Positions 1 through 12,400 of a DNA stretch of 64,000 nucleotides are shown piece by piece. The stretch is from Apostichopus japonicus. Its lineage: Eukaryota; Echinodermata; Holothuroidea; Aspidochirotida; Stichopodidae. The translations under genes were made by a program, and so were the position numbers. Each line of letters opens with the position of its first letter. Within the stretch, counting starts at the first letter, position 1. The notes beneath the pieces were generated by a model that saw only the letters and a list, made by a program, of their open reading frames with translations, had not been told where the DNA came from and did no database searches. The DNA lies in assembly GCF_037975245.1 (NCBI RefSeq), contig NC_092563.1:15643094-15707093 (forward strand), in the 5' to 3' direction.

Positions 1-768
1 GCAAGGAATCACTAAGCCTTTTGACTTATATACTGGTTTAGTAATGTAATATAGTACAGTACAGTAATGAAACACTGTCTGAAGATCATGTTTGTTATTT
101 CACAGTACAATTCAATACACTGCTTTTTGCATACATACTAGTACTGAATTTACCAATCGGGTTGATTAGAGTACTAAGCACTATATGTATATAATATGGT
201 ACAGATTCCAATCTGCTCTTTTGATTAAATTCCCTAGGACATTGTAGTATGCTAATTGACATGTTAAGTCAGCTTGTTTATAGTGAAGTGGACAAGGGCC
301 ACACAAATACTTGTGTTGGAATTACTTGTACCCTTTCTTTATATAGTACAGACTTTCATGAGTAGAACTAAAGTAGAATAAACACAAAGTTGTGTTTTTT
401 TGCAATAATTTTATAGCTGTGAGGTTTTTTCCTTCACGTTCTGTAGGTTTCTTGCAACGGTCAAGTACGGCACTGCTCGCTCTGTGGCTAAGTTCCACGC
501 AATTTTAAGCAGTAGTTTGCTTTAAATTCGTCACAGATTGGTAATACCGTAGTTGACCGTTGAAGCAAAGCAAATGAACGCAAGAAAAAGAAAGAAACTA
601 AAAACGTAATTTAATCTTGTACATACAGTAGTCCACTAAAAAACCAGGCAGGAACAATAAAGTGAGGCACATAGGTAAAAAACACAGGTGAAAAAGTAAA
701 CATGTTGAACACAAATTGTCCTGTAGACGTGCTAACTTATGAGGAATGAAATGGTTGTTACTGATACT

Positions 769-947
769 GTAGGTCTCTTAGAATGAGGAACATCCAGTGA
801 TAAACTTAAAACATAATCAAAATATTACATGGCAATCATGCAAAATATAGTAATTCATCCAAGAATCAAGTGATCTGGCAGCCTGTCAACAATATGCTCT
901 AAAAAATTGACAAATTTATACTAACATGGAAATAAATTACAGATTTT
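769..947 (+). repeat. direct repeat block, copy 1
   Basis: Shares AGGTCTCTTAGAATGAGG, AAAACATAATCAAA, ATTACATGGCAATCATGCAA and GTAATTCATCCAAGAA with 2361-2534, at roughly 80-85% by eye. No end signature shows whether it is a transposon or a segmental copy. Confidence 0.75.
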
Positions 948-1980
948 TGATAATAGATAGACATTGTTTGGTATAGACTAAGAACCTTATTATGTTCATG
1001 TAGATAACAAAACAAACTTCAAAATATGTAACAATTTCTAAACTTAAAATATTAAAACCTTTGGTAGGAATTGTATACTAGTGTTGTTTTTTCCTGGTGT
1101 GTAAATCTTTCTCAATTTGTAACAGTACAGTAGGCTCCACTTCAGATACGTATGTATTTCTGAGTAGTTCCGCTTCTTAGTCAACGATTTTTCTGTATAC
1201 GTGCCAAATAAGGTGCATAGTACAGTACACTCTGTGGACAAACAAACATTTGACTCAAGTCAACAACAGTAGCTGCTGCCAGAGAGAGATAGAACCTCAT
1301 GATCTCAAGTTGAGAATGTTGTCGTCGTTTATAACATAATAAGGAAGTTGCTGTAGATAGTAATGAGTGCATGTACAGTACAGTGGGTGCCATACCAACT
1401 TCCAATGTATCATATGTACACAGTTGCTAAACTAAGTAATCTGCAGAATAATACAAACATCAAAATACCTCTTGGTGGTGCCCCTCCTTTGCTTAAGCAG
1501 TGCTTTGAGTGGCCTCTCAACTAAAAGTTAACCTTATTTGCCCGAGCTGGTATTAATTGTACAGTAACAGTACTAATTTTCCTGTGGTAATTTACACTGT
1601 GCCTCATTATGGTCTGTATATGAAAGTGTGTTATTGGTTTGGGGGGGGGGGGGGGGGTTAGTTCCGTCATAAATTTTCCAGAGAATAATTGATTTGTGTG
1701 AAAGTGAAGTAATAATTGGCTAATTAAGACGCAGTTGACAGTTTTGAAGGGAAATTCAAGGGAATGGCACATTTAATTTGTTCTACTATACATACACGTA
1801 GATCAATTACCCTGCAGTGTAACATGTACTGTACCTGTGTGTGGTCACATTAAGATCATTATATAGCCTAGTCTCCATTGAGTCATTGTTTTCATAAAAG
1901 CAAGTTAAGGGGTTTGTTTAATTCCAAAGATTTAATGAAATTTAGAAAATGTAGTGTAAGAAACTAATCCCTTTGAATTC

Positions 1981-2014
1981 TTTCATTTTACTTTCATTTT
2001 ACTTTCATTTTACT
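1981..2014. repeat. 11-bp tandem repeat TTTCATTTTAC, three copies
   Basis: Three perfect copies left of the first visible LIM exon. Confidence 0.9.
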
Positions 2015-2360
2015 CAAGAAGGTGTTAGGATAGTTTATTATTGTTAGGGGAGGGAGAAGGTGAGAAAAATGCTTCACTGTATCAAATGAGGCTCACTCAG
2101 TTGTTAACATTGGTATGTTGCATTTCATTCAATAGTTGTTTTAGGAGAATTGCTCAAAACTATTCACATGGAATAGAGACTCTTGAATGACTCATATGGA
2201 CTACTGTATATTGTTCACAATCACAGTGTTATACATGTTCCTTTTCATCAAAAAAGTTGTTGTGTTAACAAATATCTTTAAGGTTGGTGGCCCAACAACA
2301 TTAACAGTATTTAAAAGAAACTTCAGTGTCCTTTAAAAGGAATTCAACATAACTACAATA

Positions 2361-2534
2361 TGTAGGTCTCTAGGAATGAGGGACACCCAGTAATAAAGTT
2401 AAAACATAATCAAATATTACATGGCAATCATGCAAAATAAAGTAATTCATCCAAGAAATAGTGATTTGGCATACTGTCAGAAATATGCTCTGAAAAATGG
2501 ACAAACTACTAACACTGAAATAGAGTACAGAACT
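2361..2534 (+). repeat. direct repeat block, copy 2
   Basis: Partner of 769-947, 1.6 kb downstream in the same orientation. A 69-codon open frame crosses it, but the frame is broken in the other copy. Confidence 0.75.
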
Positions 2535-3373
2535 CCATACTACAATACTCCTATCATTGGAATTAAGGATTCTGTTTCCTTTCGATACTACCATGGTGGT
2601 GTACATACAAGCCAAAGTCTGCAACCCTGATTCCTATATGATATTAATTGATAATTAAGAAAGTGAAGTGTCAAATCTATCACCTATCCCGAGGTTGATT
2701 TGTTTATTATCATAGCAATCAAGTCGTACCACAACGCTCTTAAATGTTCAATCATCATCCATAACTCCTCACTTTGTGTCATCGTATCTTTTGACGCCGT
2801 CGTCTAACTTCTGCAGACTCTGAGCAGTCCGCAACAGAACGGTTGCTGTCATACATTGCTGTGGGCATGTAAACATACAGTACAGTACTCCTAGTGTATG
2901 GAATTGGTTGGTAGTGAAGACCTGTAATTTTTTTGGTCAGGAAAAATTGTGCATACTGTCTGTAGATTATCAAAGCTACAGAGCAATCAAAATGAGATTT
3001 CATGCAGTTGTCATCGTTAGACTTAATTTTCTCATAAGTAGTAACGATCCACTCGCAGGTTGCAAAATTGCAGAGTTAATGACAAAAATTGACAGGAAGA
3101 ATGATATCTCTTTGAGCCTTATTCCTGCCAGTCTTAACTGGCTATTTCAACAGCCACTTTTTTTTCCTGATTGCTAATTTTTCTAGCCTTTGTCTTACTT
3201 CAAGCCTGGTGTAATTACAGCAGTTTGGTTTTAGTTCCTTGCAATGCATACAACTTTACAGTAGATAATGTATATTACAGAATAAAGATGGGAGAAACCG
3301 TACACGGTATGCTCAACTTGTGGTTGTCGTCATCGTTGTTTTCATGAATTTTGGGGGTTTTTTCTCTTTGTAG

Positions 3374-3441
3374 GTCGCACTTTGCGTGGTAAAGCCTTCT
3401 ACAATGTCCATGGTAAAGTCTATTGTGAGGAAGACTACTTG
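3374..3441 (+). CDS. LIM gene exon a: second half of LIM1
   Basis: The acceptor is a T-rich tract ending TTTGTAG and the donor is GTGAGT. The exon enters with two bases of a split Gly/Arg-type codon and ends in phase 0. It encodes [11 protein letters not shown] then KVYCEEDYL, the second zinc knuckle of LIM1. No upstream exon with the first knuckle was found in bases 1-3373. Confidence 0.9.
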
Positions 3442-6400
3442 GTGAGTATCAACTCAAAAAAATCATGAAAGCTCTGTTCCCTCTTAGAAGAGATCATTGG
3501 CAAGAATTGTACTCTTTGAGTCGTCCATAAATCTCTGTCTTTAGTTAATTCTTCCTTTTAAAGCTTAAACATGTGATAAAGATACTGAAATTTATGATTT
3601 ACAGTCCTCATCGTAAACAGACATTCAGATTGTTTGATCTTATAAGATTGATGAAGTTGAATGTTATCATCCAAAGGGATCATCCAAACGATGTGAAGTT
3701 ACGAAAAAGCCTTTGACAGAGTGATTCACCTTTTTGTCTTCTTAAAAGGTCAGCGTTTTATCAGAGCTCTTCAAATTTAGCGTCTCGTCTGTGCTGTACC
3801 TGTACAGATCCCAGAGGGTACGGTAGTTTTAATACTCAGAGGCTTAGAAATCCACAAGCTACTATTTTGGAAAAAATTACAAAGATACAAAATTGTGCAA
3901 CAAAACAATGATAGATGGTGCAACAATAATTGAAAACAGTCTGTATCCAATGTTTGATCATTGTGAAGTATTTTCCTTTCTTTGTAGGATTGGGGGCTGG
4001 GGGGGGGGATGAGGGAGAAGGGAAGAGGAATAGTTACGATGGTGCAAACAATTATTGAAACCAGTGTATTCAATGTTTGATCAGTGTGAAGTCTTTTTCT
4101 TTCTTTTTAGCATTGGGGGAGGGGGATGAGGGAGAAGGGAAGAGGGAAGACAAACTAGTTAAGATGGTGCAAACAATGATTGAAACCAGTGTATTCCATG
4201 TTTCATCAGTGTGAAGTCTTTTTCTTTCTTTTTAGGATTGGGGGAGGGGGATGAGGGAGAAGGGAAGAGTGAAGACAAAATAAGTTAAGATGGTGCAAAC
4301 AATGAATGAAGTATTTTCCTTTCATTCTAAGAGTGGGGGCTGGGGTGGGGGTGGAGGTAGGGGTGGGGGTGGAGGTAGCTGAGGTAGAAAGGAAAAGTCG
4401 TTAAGATTGTGAAAAAAATATTGAAACCAGTGTATTCCATGTTTCATCAGTGTGAAGTCTTTTTCTTTCTTTGTAGGATTGGGAGAGGGGGATGAGGGAG
4501 AAGGGAAGAGGGAAGACAAACTAGTTAAGATGGTGCAAACAATGATTGAAACCAGTGTATTCAATGTTTGATCAGTGTAAAATCTGTTCTTCAGGAAACA
4601 GAGCTTAACAACAACTAAAGCTACTGTACCCACAGTAGCCCACATTGTCTTTCCATAGAATTGAAAATTTACAATTACTTAACACTGATCTGATTTCCAC
4701 TCTGTTTGGTTATGAAATTTATCAATTGCAAAAAAATACTTTCCCAGTCACACATAACTTTTGAATGATGGTAAACAGTCCCAAAGTGATAACAAAATAG
4801 AATTCTGATACAGAGATATAGCATTTTATACCCAGGTCAAAATCGTAACTGACAATGTTACCACAGCTGCAGTGCAGCTACCAGTTAACCTTGGTGACAA
4901 TTTGGAGACTAAATTTCGAAAGATTTTAACTAAAATGTCTGGTATCTGCACTTAACAGACAAAAACTTGCATCGTTTATCAACATTTATTATCTTGGTAT
5001 GGTAGTCTATTTCAGAGTGATGACAGACTTACGTAGAGTGCATGCGTTCATCAGAGTAACTCAGCACTACTTGACCCTCGCAATAATAACGTTTTACTCT
5101 ACTCTTTCATCTTTCATCACAGTATTCTGGATTCCAGCAGACGGCGGAAAAATGTGCTATCTGTGGCCACCTCATAATGGACACGGTTCGTAATTGTTAC
5201 GCTCTCCTCACAGGGATGTGCTCACGCCCGGCGGCCGCGCCCCGCAGTTCGGAAAATCACAAACAGTATCTTAAACATTTCCCACCCCGGCTCTATTTGT
5301 GATGATTAATTTAACAAATTTTACCATTACCAAAAAATGGGTGAATACATGTTACTGTTACAGAAGTTGGTTCAGGAATAGGAAAAGAGAACACCATTTG
5401 CCATCTAAGCACCCCATCCCTTAGCCCCCCCCCCCAGAACGTGGATGACACTACCTCACAAATCCGCCCGGCTCTCAAATATTCATGAACACATCTGTGC
5501 TCTTAGTAGACCTTTCTTTAATAACCTTTCTAGTTTCCGTAAAAAACATATAGGATCCAGAACGAAAGAACTGTATAGTCTGTCAAATGTTAACAAAATT
5601 TATGGTTAAAGATCAACCACATAGGATGGAGAGAGCTGTGTGATTGGCAAAAGTAAAACTATTTTGTTTAACAGTAAGTCTGTGACAGGAGAAATCAGTA
5701 AGTGGTGGAAGAAAATTTCTGTTGGATAGATAAAAAGTAATATTGAAGTTTGATTCTCTAACGGATTTGTTGTGGCATGCAATAGGGTACAATAGAGTGT
5801 TAATTAACATTAAAACAGTGTTTACATGTTTGGTAAATTTGATCAATCAGTGCTTGATATGCGTGGTTCTTCTAATGTTTTTAATCACGATAGGCTAAAA
5901 GTGAAGTGGAACTTTGGTAGTGAACCAAGATATTTTTACTCCGCAGCATTAATATCATTTCTTTGTAAATGATATTGCCCTGTCAGTCATGCAGCGGGTT
6001 TTTTTCAGCTGCGAAGAATAATTGTGTTTTGCTTGTAGGTAAATTCTTTAGCCAAACGTGTTTCATTTCTTTTATAGATTCTTCAAGCGATGGGCAATGC
6101 CTACCACCCAGGTTGTTTTCGCTGCGTGGTCTGTAACCGTTGCTTAGACGGTGTGCCCTTTACCATTGATATTGATCACAAGATTTACTGTGTCAAAGAT
6201 TACCACAAGTAAGTGTCCTTGACTGTCATTATAAACAACTCTAGCTCTACGTTTCATACGTTACTTAATACTATGAGATCATCAGGTGGGGGGGGGGAGG
6301 TCAGTGTTCGAAAGCAGTTTTGAAATTGATTCCTCTGATGCAAGAATGAAGGTGGTCCCAGGCTGGTAACAGATTCCCCTCCCCTCCCCCCCTCCCCATA

Positions 6401-9400
6401 GCCCTCCCTTGCTATGAATTTATCTGATGGGCATTTGTTGTTATGATCAGTTTGTGGGAAGTATTAAAAAATGGGTTTCTTCAGATACAAAAGTGAAAGT
6501 AGTAGCAAATCTATATTTCCTCATTGACATCTTTTCTCTCTTAGGATACAAAATTGAAAGCCCCTCTGTAATGACTTTTGGTTTATTCCTCAAGGTGATT
6601 GTTTCCATTGCTAATTAAGAGTGTTTAATTAGACAATTAACTTTTTGCTCGGCCATTACAGAGTGACTGAATGGCACTCTATTGGAGGAAAACATGACAA
6701 AACAATTGAGAATAAGCATTTCTGTGAATTTATCAGTTCAAAACAGTTCACTTGAATGGTTTAGCAAACTGAAAAGACTGAATGAACAGGAAGTATCCTT
6801 ACTTCGTTTTATGGGATCTGTCACTGTATTTATACTTCCTAAGCATGTCGTTAATTTTGTGCAATGTATTACACTTCTTGTTCAAGCTCTCCAATGTCAG
6901 GGTGTCGTTAGTTCAAATGTTAGTTCCACTTTGGACGAGGCCTTCTCCTATCTTACACGATACGATGTAGGCAGATCCTTACTGCCATTGGAGCAAAATT
7001 GTGTTAAAGTATTTATAAAGACCTGCTTCTTTATGGTAGATTTTCAGAATATTTTGATTTTCCAAATTTAAAGATGACGTTTAGCTAACTCGCCCTTGAG
7101 CCGTTCAAACCCTGGGAATCTGTACTCAAAAAGGATGAAATGTGCATATTCATATATTTGGGCATAGCTTAATGCTGATTGGATGGTCGCCCAACCTTCT
7201 CGAAACAGGGAACCGAAACTTGAAGCGTCCAGCTGGTCAGGACAGGATCAGCCCTGACTACAGAAAGCAATCATTTCTATATGTATGCATGCCTATGGTG
7301 GAATATCAAGTAAATGAGATGAGTTTGGTAGTGGTTTGACTTTAGATTAATTATTAAAACAATGGATATGTGCATGGAAGCAAGCCTCATCTTTAACGAG
7401 TACAGTGCATCATCAAACAGTCAAGAATTAATGATTAAATGTAGCACAAGAGAAATCCCCACCCCCAAAAATGCAGCTTTCTGCTTGTTGTAGTGTTATT
7501 CTGGTAGGTCTGGAGGGCATGGTATGGGGCATGGATGGCACAGAGGGAAAAGAAATGGCTTATTGATATGTTTCTAATTATTATGATTAATATTATAAAC
7601 CCATCGATAATATCTTGGGGAATCAACATTACAGAGCATCGGATATTTCAGTCTGACATTCAAAACCCTTTCTTCCAGAAAGTAATAATAACCTTTTGAA
7701 GATCTTGATAAAAGTGTTGAAACAAATAATTACATGAATAATTACATTTTTGCTTGCCCAGCTTTTTCGGTGCTTAGATAACATACCATCAAATTTCACG
7801 ACAGTGATGTCAGATTGTCATCGATTTTTCTCACCAGCCGATTCTTCGTTCTTTTTTTTTTTCGTTTTCTTTCTCTCTCTCTTGCTACCCATTCACTTTG
7901 TCGCTACTCCTGGCAGAACTTACGCTCCAAAGTGTGCCTCGTGCAAGGAACCTATCACTCCGGTAGAGGTATTTTCATTTTTTCAACCCACAGCACAACC
8001 CCCCTTCTCGTCTAACAGCATGTGCACTCTACACAACCTGCCCCCCATTCCCTCATAAGTGTGCTTTTTGTGCTTTAACATCACCCCACCTTTTTAAACT
8101 AACTTCCCTCACTACAAGCTTTGAAAGTGAGACAGCTTGAAATAAATCCATCTTCCTTAACTGGTGACAGCCGGAAGTTAACACAGAATAGCCAATGTCA
8201 GATTTTGAAAACTCTTGAAATTTAGTGAAAAAATTAGTTTGAAATCCACGATAGCCAAAATTTGGCAAATGGGACAAGTGGTGTTGAGCAGGGAGGGGAA
8301 TGGGGAAGCACAGTGAACGATGAAGTGTCCGAATTTTGTTCCCAAAATAATAATAAAAATGTAGACATATTTTCCAATTTCCAAATGGACTGATGTAAAA
8401 TGAGTTGATAAAAGTTTTGGTGGATGGTCTAGTAGTCAGTGAAGTCTTTAGTCATTTTATTTGATTGTTTTGAAATAAGTGTAATAGTTATAAATTCAAA
8501 ATGACTGATATTATACCTTCAATTATGTTTATACTCTTCTGGGTGGTAGGCAACAGGGAGGGGGGGGGGGATATGTTGGAAATATCCATATACTTGGGAT
8601 GATTTTGAGACCAGGGGTTTATGTGTGTGTAGAATATTCAGTGCAACATGTTGCAAAGTTTGTATATTCCAAATTGAGATACTGATGATGATTATCTGCT
8701 AATATTGTTAGGAACTAGTTCCATCACTTTAAACCCAGACTGACGAAAGCAATGCTGTGGCGAAAAGAAAAAACCTTCAGAAGTGTTATATATGATTTAA
8801 ATATTATTCAGTTTTTGTTATTCATTGGTATAACATGTTGTCATTATGAGGAGTATCTTCTAAAATGTATGAAGTTTTAATAAAGGAATTATCTGAAAAT
8901 GTTCCTTCAATATAAAATTTGTAGAAAGTTTGATATTTTAAGGAAATGCTTTCTTGTGCTTTTTCTATCGTTTGTTGAAGAGAAAGAAACAACAAGAGCG
9001 AAAAAAAAAAATGAACACAGTGGATTGCAAGCATTCCATGTTTGCAGCAATTGAAACATATCATGAATACCTATTACAGTAGTCATATAAATTTTGATCA
9101 GTAATTAACAGACAGAAAAAGTCAAAACCGTTGATGAATCCGTAACGATTAAGCCAAAATTAGAAATGATTAAAATTGATAAAAAGTTCTCTCATTGGGT
9201 AATCTGACTATTCTGCATCATTTCTAAACACTGAGAAAGAGCTAAATGACTTAATCAGTGGAAACCGTCTAGCAGATTGCACTAAAATGCTTGTCGAATA
9301 TTTAGCCAAGGGTGACCATTTATCACAGTCCTTAGCATATTTCTAGGGCAGAGTTTAAGTGTGATGGTGGTACGATATGAGTTTTAATTCTCATATCATG

Positions 9401-12400
9401 TGACATCAACAAGATCAGTACTGGAGCTTATAAAGCTGCTGGTTTTAATTAGTGCTAGGATGCCATTTATCGTGATTTGAGCAACCTCTCAGGCATTGTT
9501 CTCGAGTAAGCCATCGATGAGACTCTTTGTTCTTTGGCCATTGTTTCATTCTTAGTCTTCCTCTACCTCTTTGTCCATACACCCAGGCACTAATATTTAA
9601 GTAAACTTTGTAAAGCTTGAAACAAAAAAACTTTATATGTAGCTTTTATTCTTCCTATTCCTCTTACTCTATACACCAGTCGCTAATACTTTATTAAAAG
9701 TTTGGAATATTTCTGAACTTATAAAAAAAAGTTAACAATTTCACACCTGCCTTTCTAATATTTCTCTTAACAATTGTTTGTGAATGGCAAACCCATTTTA
9801 CTAAGATCTATAGATATTAAAATACTATTTTTTGCATCGAATATACCCACTGCTCACGATGCCCTGGAAAGCGTAATAAAAGATTATAATCGTAAAAACA
9901 AAGTACCATTTCAGGTCCACAAAAAATCACACCAAAAGTGGCCAAATTAGGCATACTTGTACGATCCTTGTAAAAAAAGAAACTGTATGACATTTGACTT
10001 TGTGGATAAACAAATATTTTAGCATGTTGAAATAGGAAATGTCTGATGTTTGTAACCACTTTGATGGTTCAGTTGGTATGAAGGGGGTAATTTGTTATAT
10101 GAAAAGTAGTCTAAAGTTACTATCTAACACAAGATATAAAAAAAATAGCAATAAATGAGACAAAAAGAGGATTTTTTTTTTCAAAATAACTAGTTCGAAA
10201 ACCATCATTCCTGATCTAAATCATATTGTCCGTTTTCTGCATTTACTGACTGAAGTATGCTTTGCTTCAATTCTCATTTGAAAATGAAAACAAAAATCAT
10301 GGACAAACTCTTTCATAACTTGTCTATTAGTCTGGTCCATTTGTTTTGTCTTATATTCATTGGGGGGGGGGGGTGGTGTAGCAGCTTTGTTACATCACAT
10401 GCTAATTTATCCAATTTTACATCAAAACTGCTGCCAATGCCAGCATTTTATGGAGCATTTTGCCTCATCGCATAGCTGACCGTGAATTTGTTCACGTTAT
10501 TAGAGAAGTCATGTTATCAAGTTGAAAACAGTTTCTAAGAACTATTATTTTAAACTAGTGAAGGGAATTTTTTGGTTTTATGAATCACTTTCTAATGGGC
10601 GTTATGCTATTCAGTACTTGCAAATGTTCAGTTACAAGAGGAAACACTTAACACCCATCATATATTTTCAGAATATTTTTTAACCCCCATCCCCTTATTA
10701 TACTCTCTTGATGTAAATCTCACCTATTCCCACTTTAACCACTCACTCCAGGGAACAATTTAGCAATTAAATTTGTATGCATAACAATATTCTAGGTGTT
10801 TGAAAGTATGGTTGTTATAAACATAATGACGTAACTAAGTTGCCCTGTAGACAAGTGGCTATATGCATGATTGTATTTGTATTGAGCAAGTTGAGGAAAA
10901 GTATGTAGCATTTTGCTATGCAATACCAGATTAAACTATTCCCCGTCTTGACATATTTTGCTATGCGATACCAGATTAAACTATTCCCTGTCTTGACATA
11001 TTTCGCTATGCAATACCAGATTAAACTATTCCCCGTCTTGACATATTTCGCTATGCGATACCAGATTAAACTATTCCCCGTCTTGACATATTTCGCTATG
11101 CGATACCAGATGAAACTATTCCCCGTCTTGACATATTTCGCTATGCGATACCAGATGAAACTATTCCCCGTCTTGACATATTTCGCTATGCGATACCAGA
11201 TTAAACTATTCCCCGTCTTGACATATTTCGCTATGCGATACCAGATTAAACTATTCCCCGTCTTGACATATTTCGCTATGCGATACCAGATTAAACTATT
11301 CCCCGTCTTGACATATTTCGCTATGCGATACCAGATTAAACTATTCCCCGTCTTGACATATTTCGCTATGCGATACCAGATTAAACTATTCCCCGTCTTG
11401 ACATATTTTGCTATGCGATACCAGATTAAACTATTCCCCGTCTTGACATATTTCGCTATGCGATACCAGATTAAACTATTCCCCGTCTTGACATTTTCTT
11501 CTGTAATACCAGAATAAATTATTCCCCGTCTTGACATATTTTGCTATGCAAAACCAGATTAAATTATTCCCTGTCGTGACAAAACTTTTATCTTTCCATA
11601 GACATTGCAATTAAAACCGTATCATTTTTTTCCCCAATCATATTTCTGATTGCAGTTGTTACATGCCCGCTAGGTATTTACAGTACGCTAGTACTGAAAT
11701 GATTAAACTGTTAAAGGTGACAGGTATAGAATTTGAAATTGATTATATATAGAATATATATATAGATATATAGAATTAAATATAGACTTTCAATAGCATA
11801 CTGGTCCTTGAACCTGATATTTCTATCAGTTGGCAGGATTCAGAAATTGGTTACATTCCATTCCTGTGAATACAAAAACAATAGCAATCCAGGAAAAGAA
11901 CATTTTGACTCAAAAACTAGTTAACCTTAAATGAACAAGTACATTACAGTTAAGTATATATGCTATTAATGCTAGCAAGTCGTTGAAACTTTACCATTTG
12001 TTTGAATTTTCTATTCCTCTTTCGTCCTTCTTTCTAATGCCATACTTTTCTATTAATTTACATGTAAATTCACAAACTGCAGCTAACCAAAAAAATCACC
12101 AGTAAAAAAATTGGCATTTTCGTCCTTCTTCATGCGATACTTTTCTATTAATTCAAATGTAACATTTGATTACGGCAGCTAAACAAAAAAAATTGACAGT
12201 AAAAAAAAAATTGACATTTTTGCAATTAATGCTATCATTGCTGCTAACAGTCTTACAGAAGAGAAATACATCTAGGCAAACCTTTCAATGCTAGCTCCAT
12301 TTCATTATTAGAATAAAATGCTAAAATTTTAGTAAATGTATCTTAGAAGTGAGGTGTGTCTGTGTTCTTAATTTAACCTGCAGTCCCCTGAGACAATTTG

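Larger units (their letters stand above)
1..3373. other. AT-rich non-coding DNA, probably LIM-gene intron
   Basis: The first visible exon enters in mid-codon, so an exon must lie to the left. None with the expected LIM1 first half (CxxC, then HDxCFxC) was seen. Contents are the repeat pair at 769/2361, a G-tract near 1641-1657 and the 11-bp repeat at 1981. Confidence 0.7.

Noticed and set aside
5215-5256. GC-rich spot with GCGGCCGC as a CpG island
   Set aside because: Only about 40 bp long inside an AT-rich intron.
6682-7071. 129-codon open frame in a LIM-gene intron
   Set aside because: No recognised domain, no splice context, and it lies between two in-frame exons of the host gene on the same strand.
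10815-11537. 240-codon minus frame and 199-codon plus frame of repeating 15-residue blocks
   Set aside because: Both are translations of the 45-bp minisatellite, open only because 45 is divisible by three.
10912-11583. CRISPR-like array
   Set aside because: Direct repeats have no unique spacers and the DNA is animal nuclear with introns.
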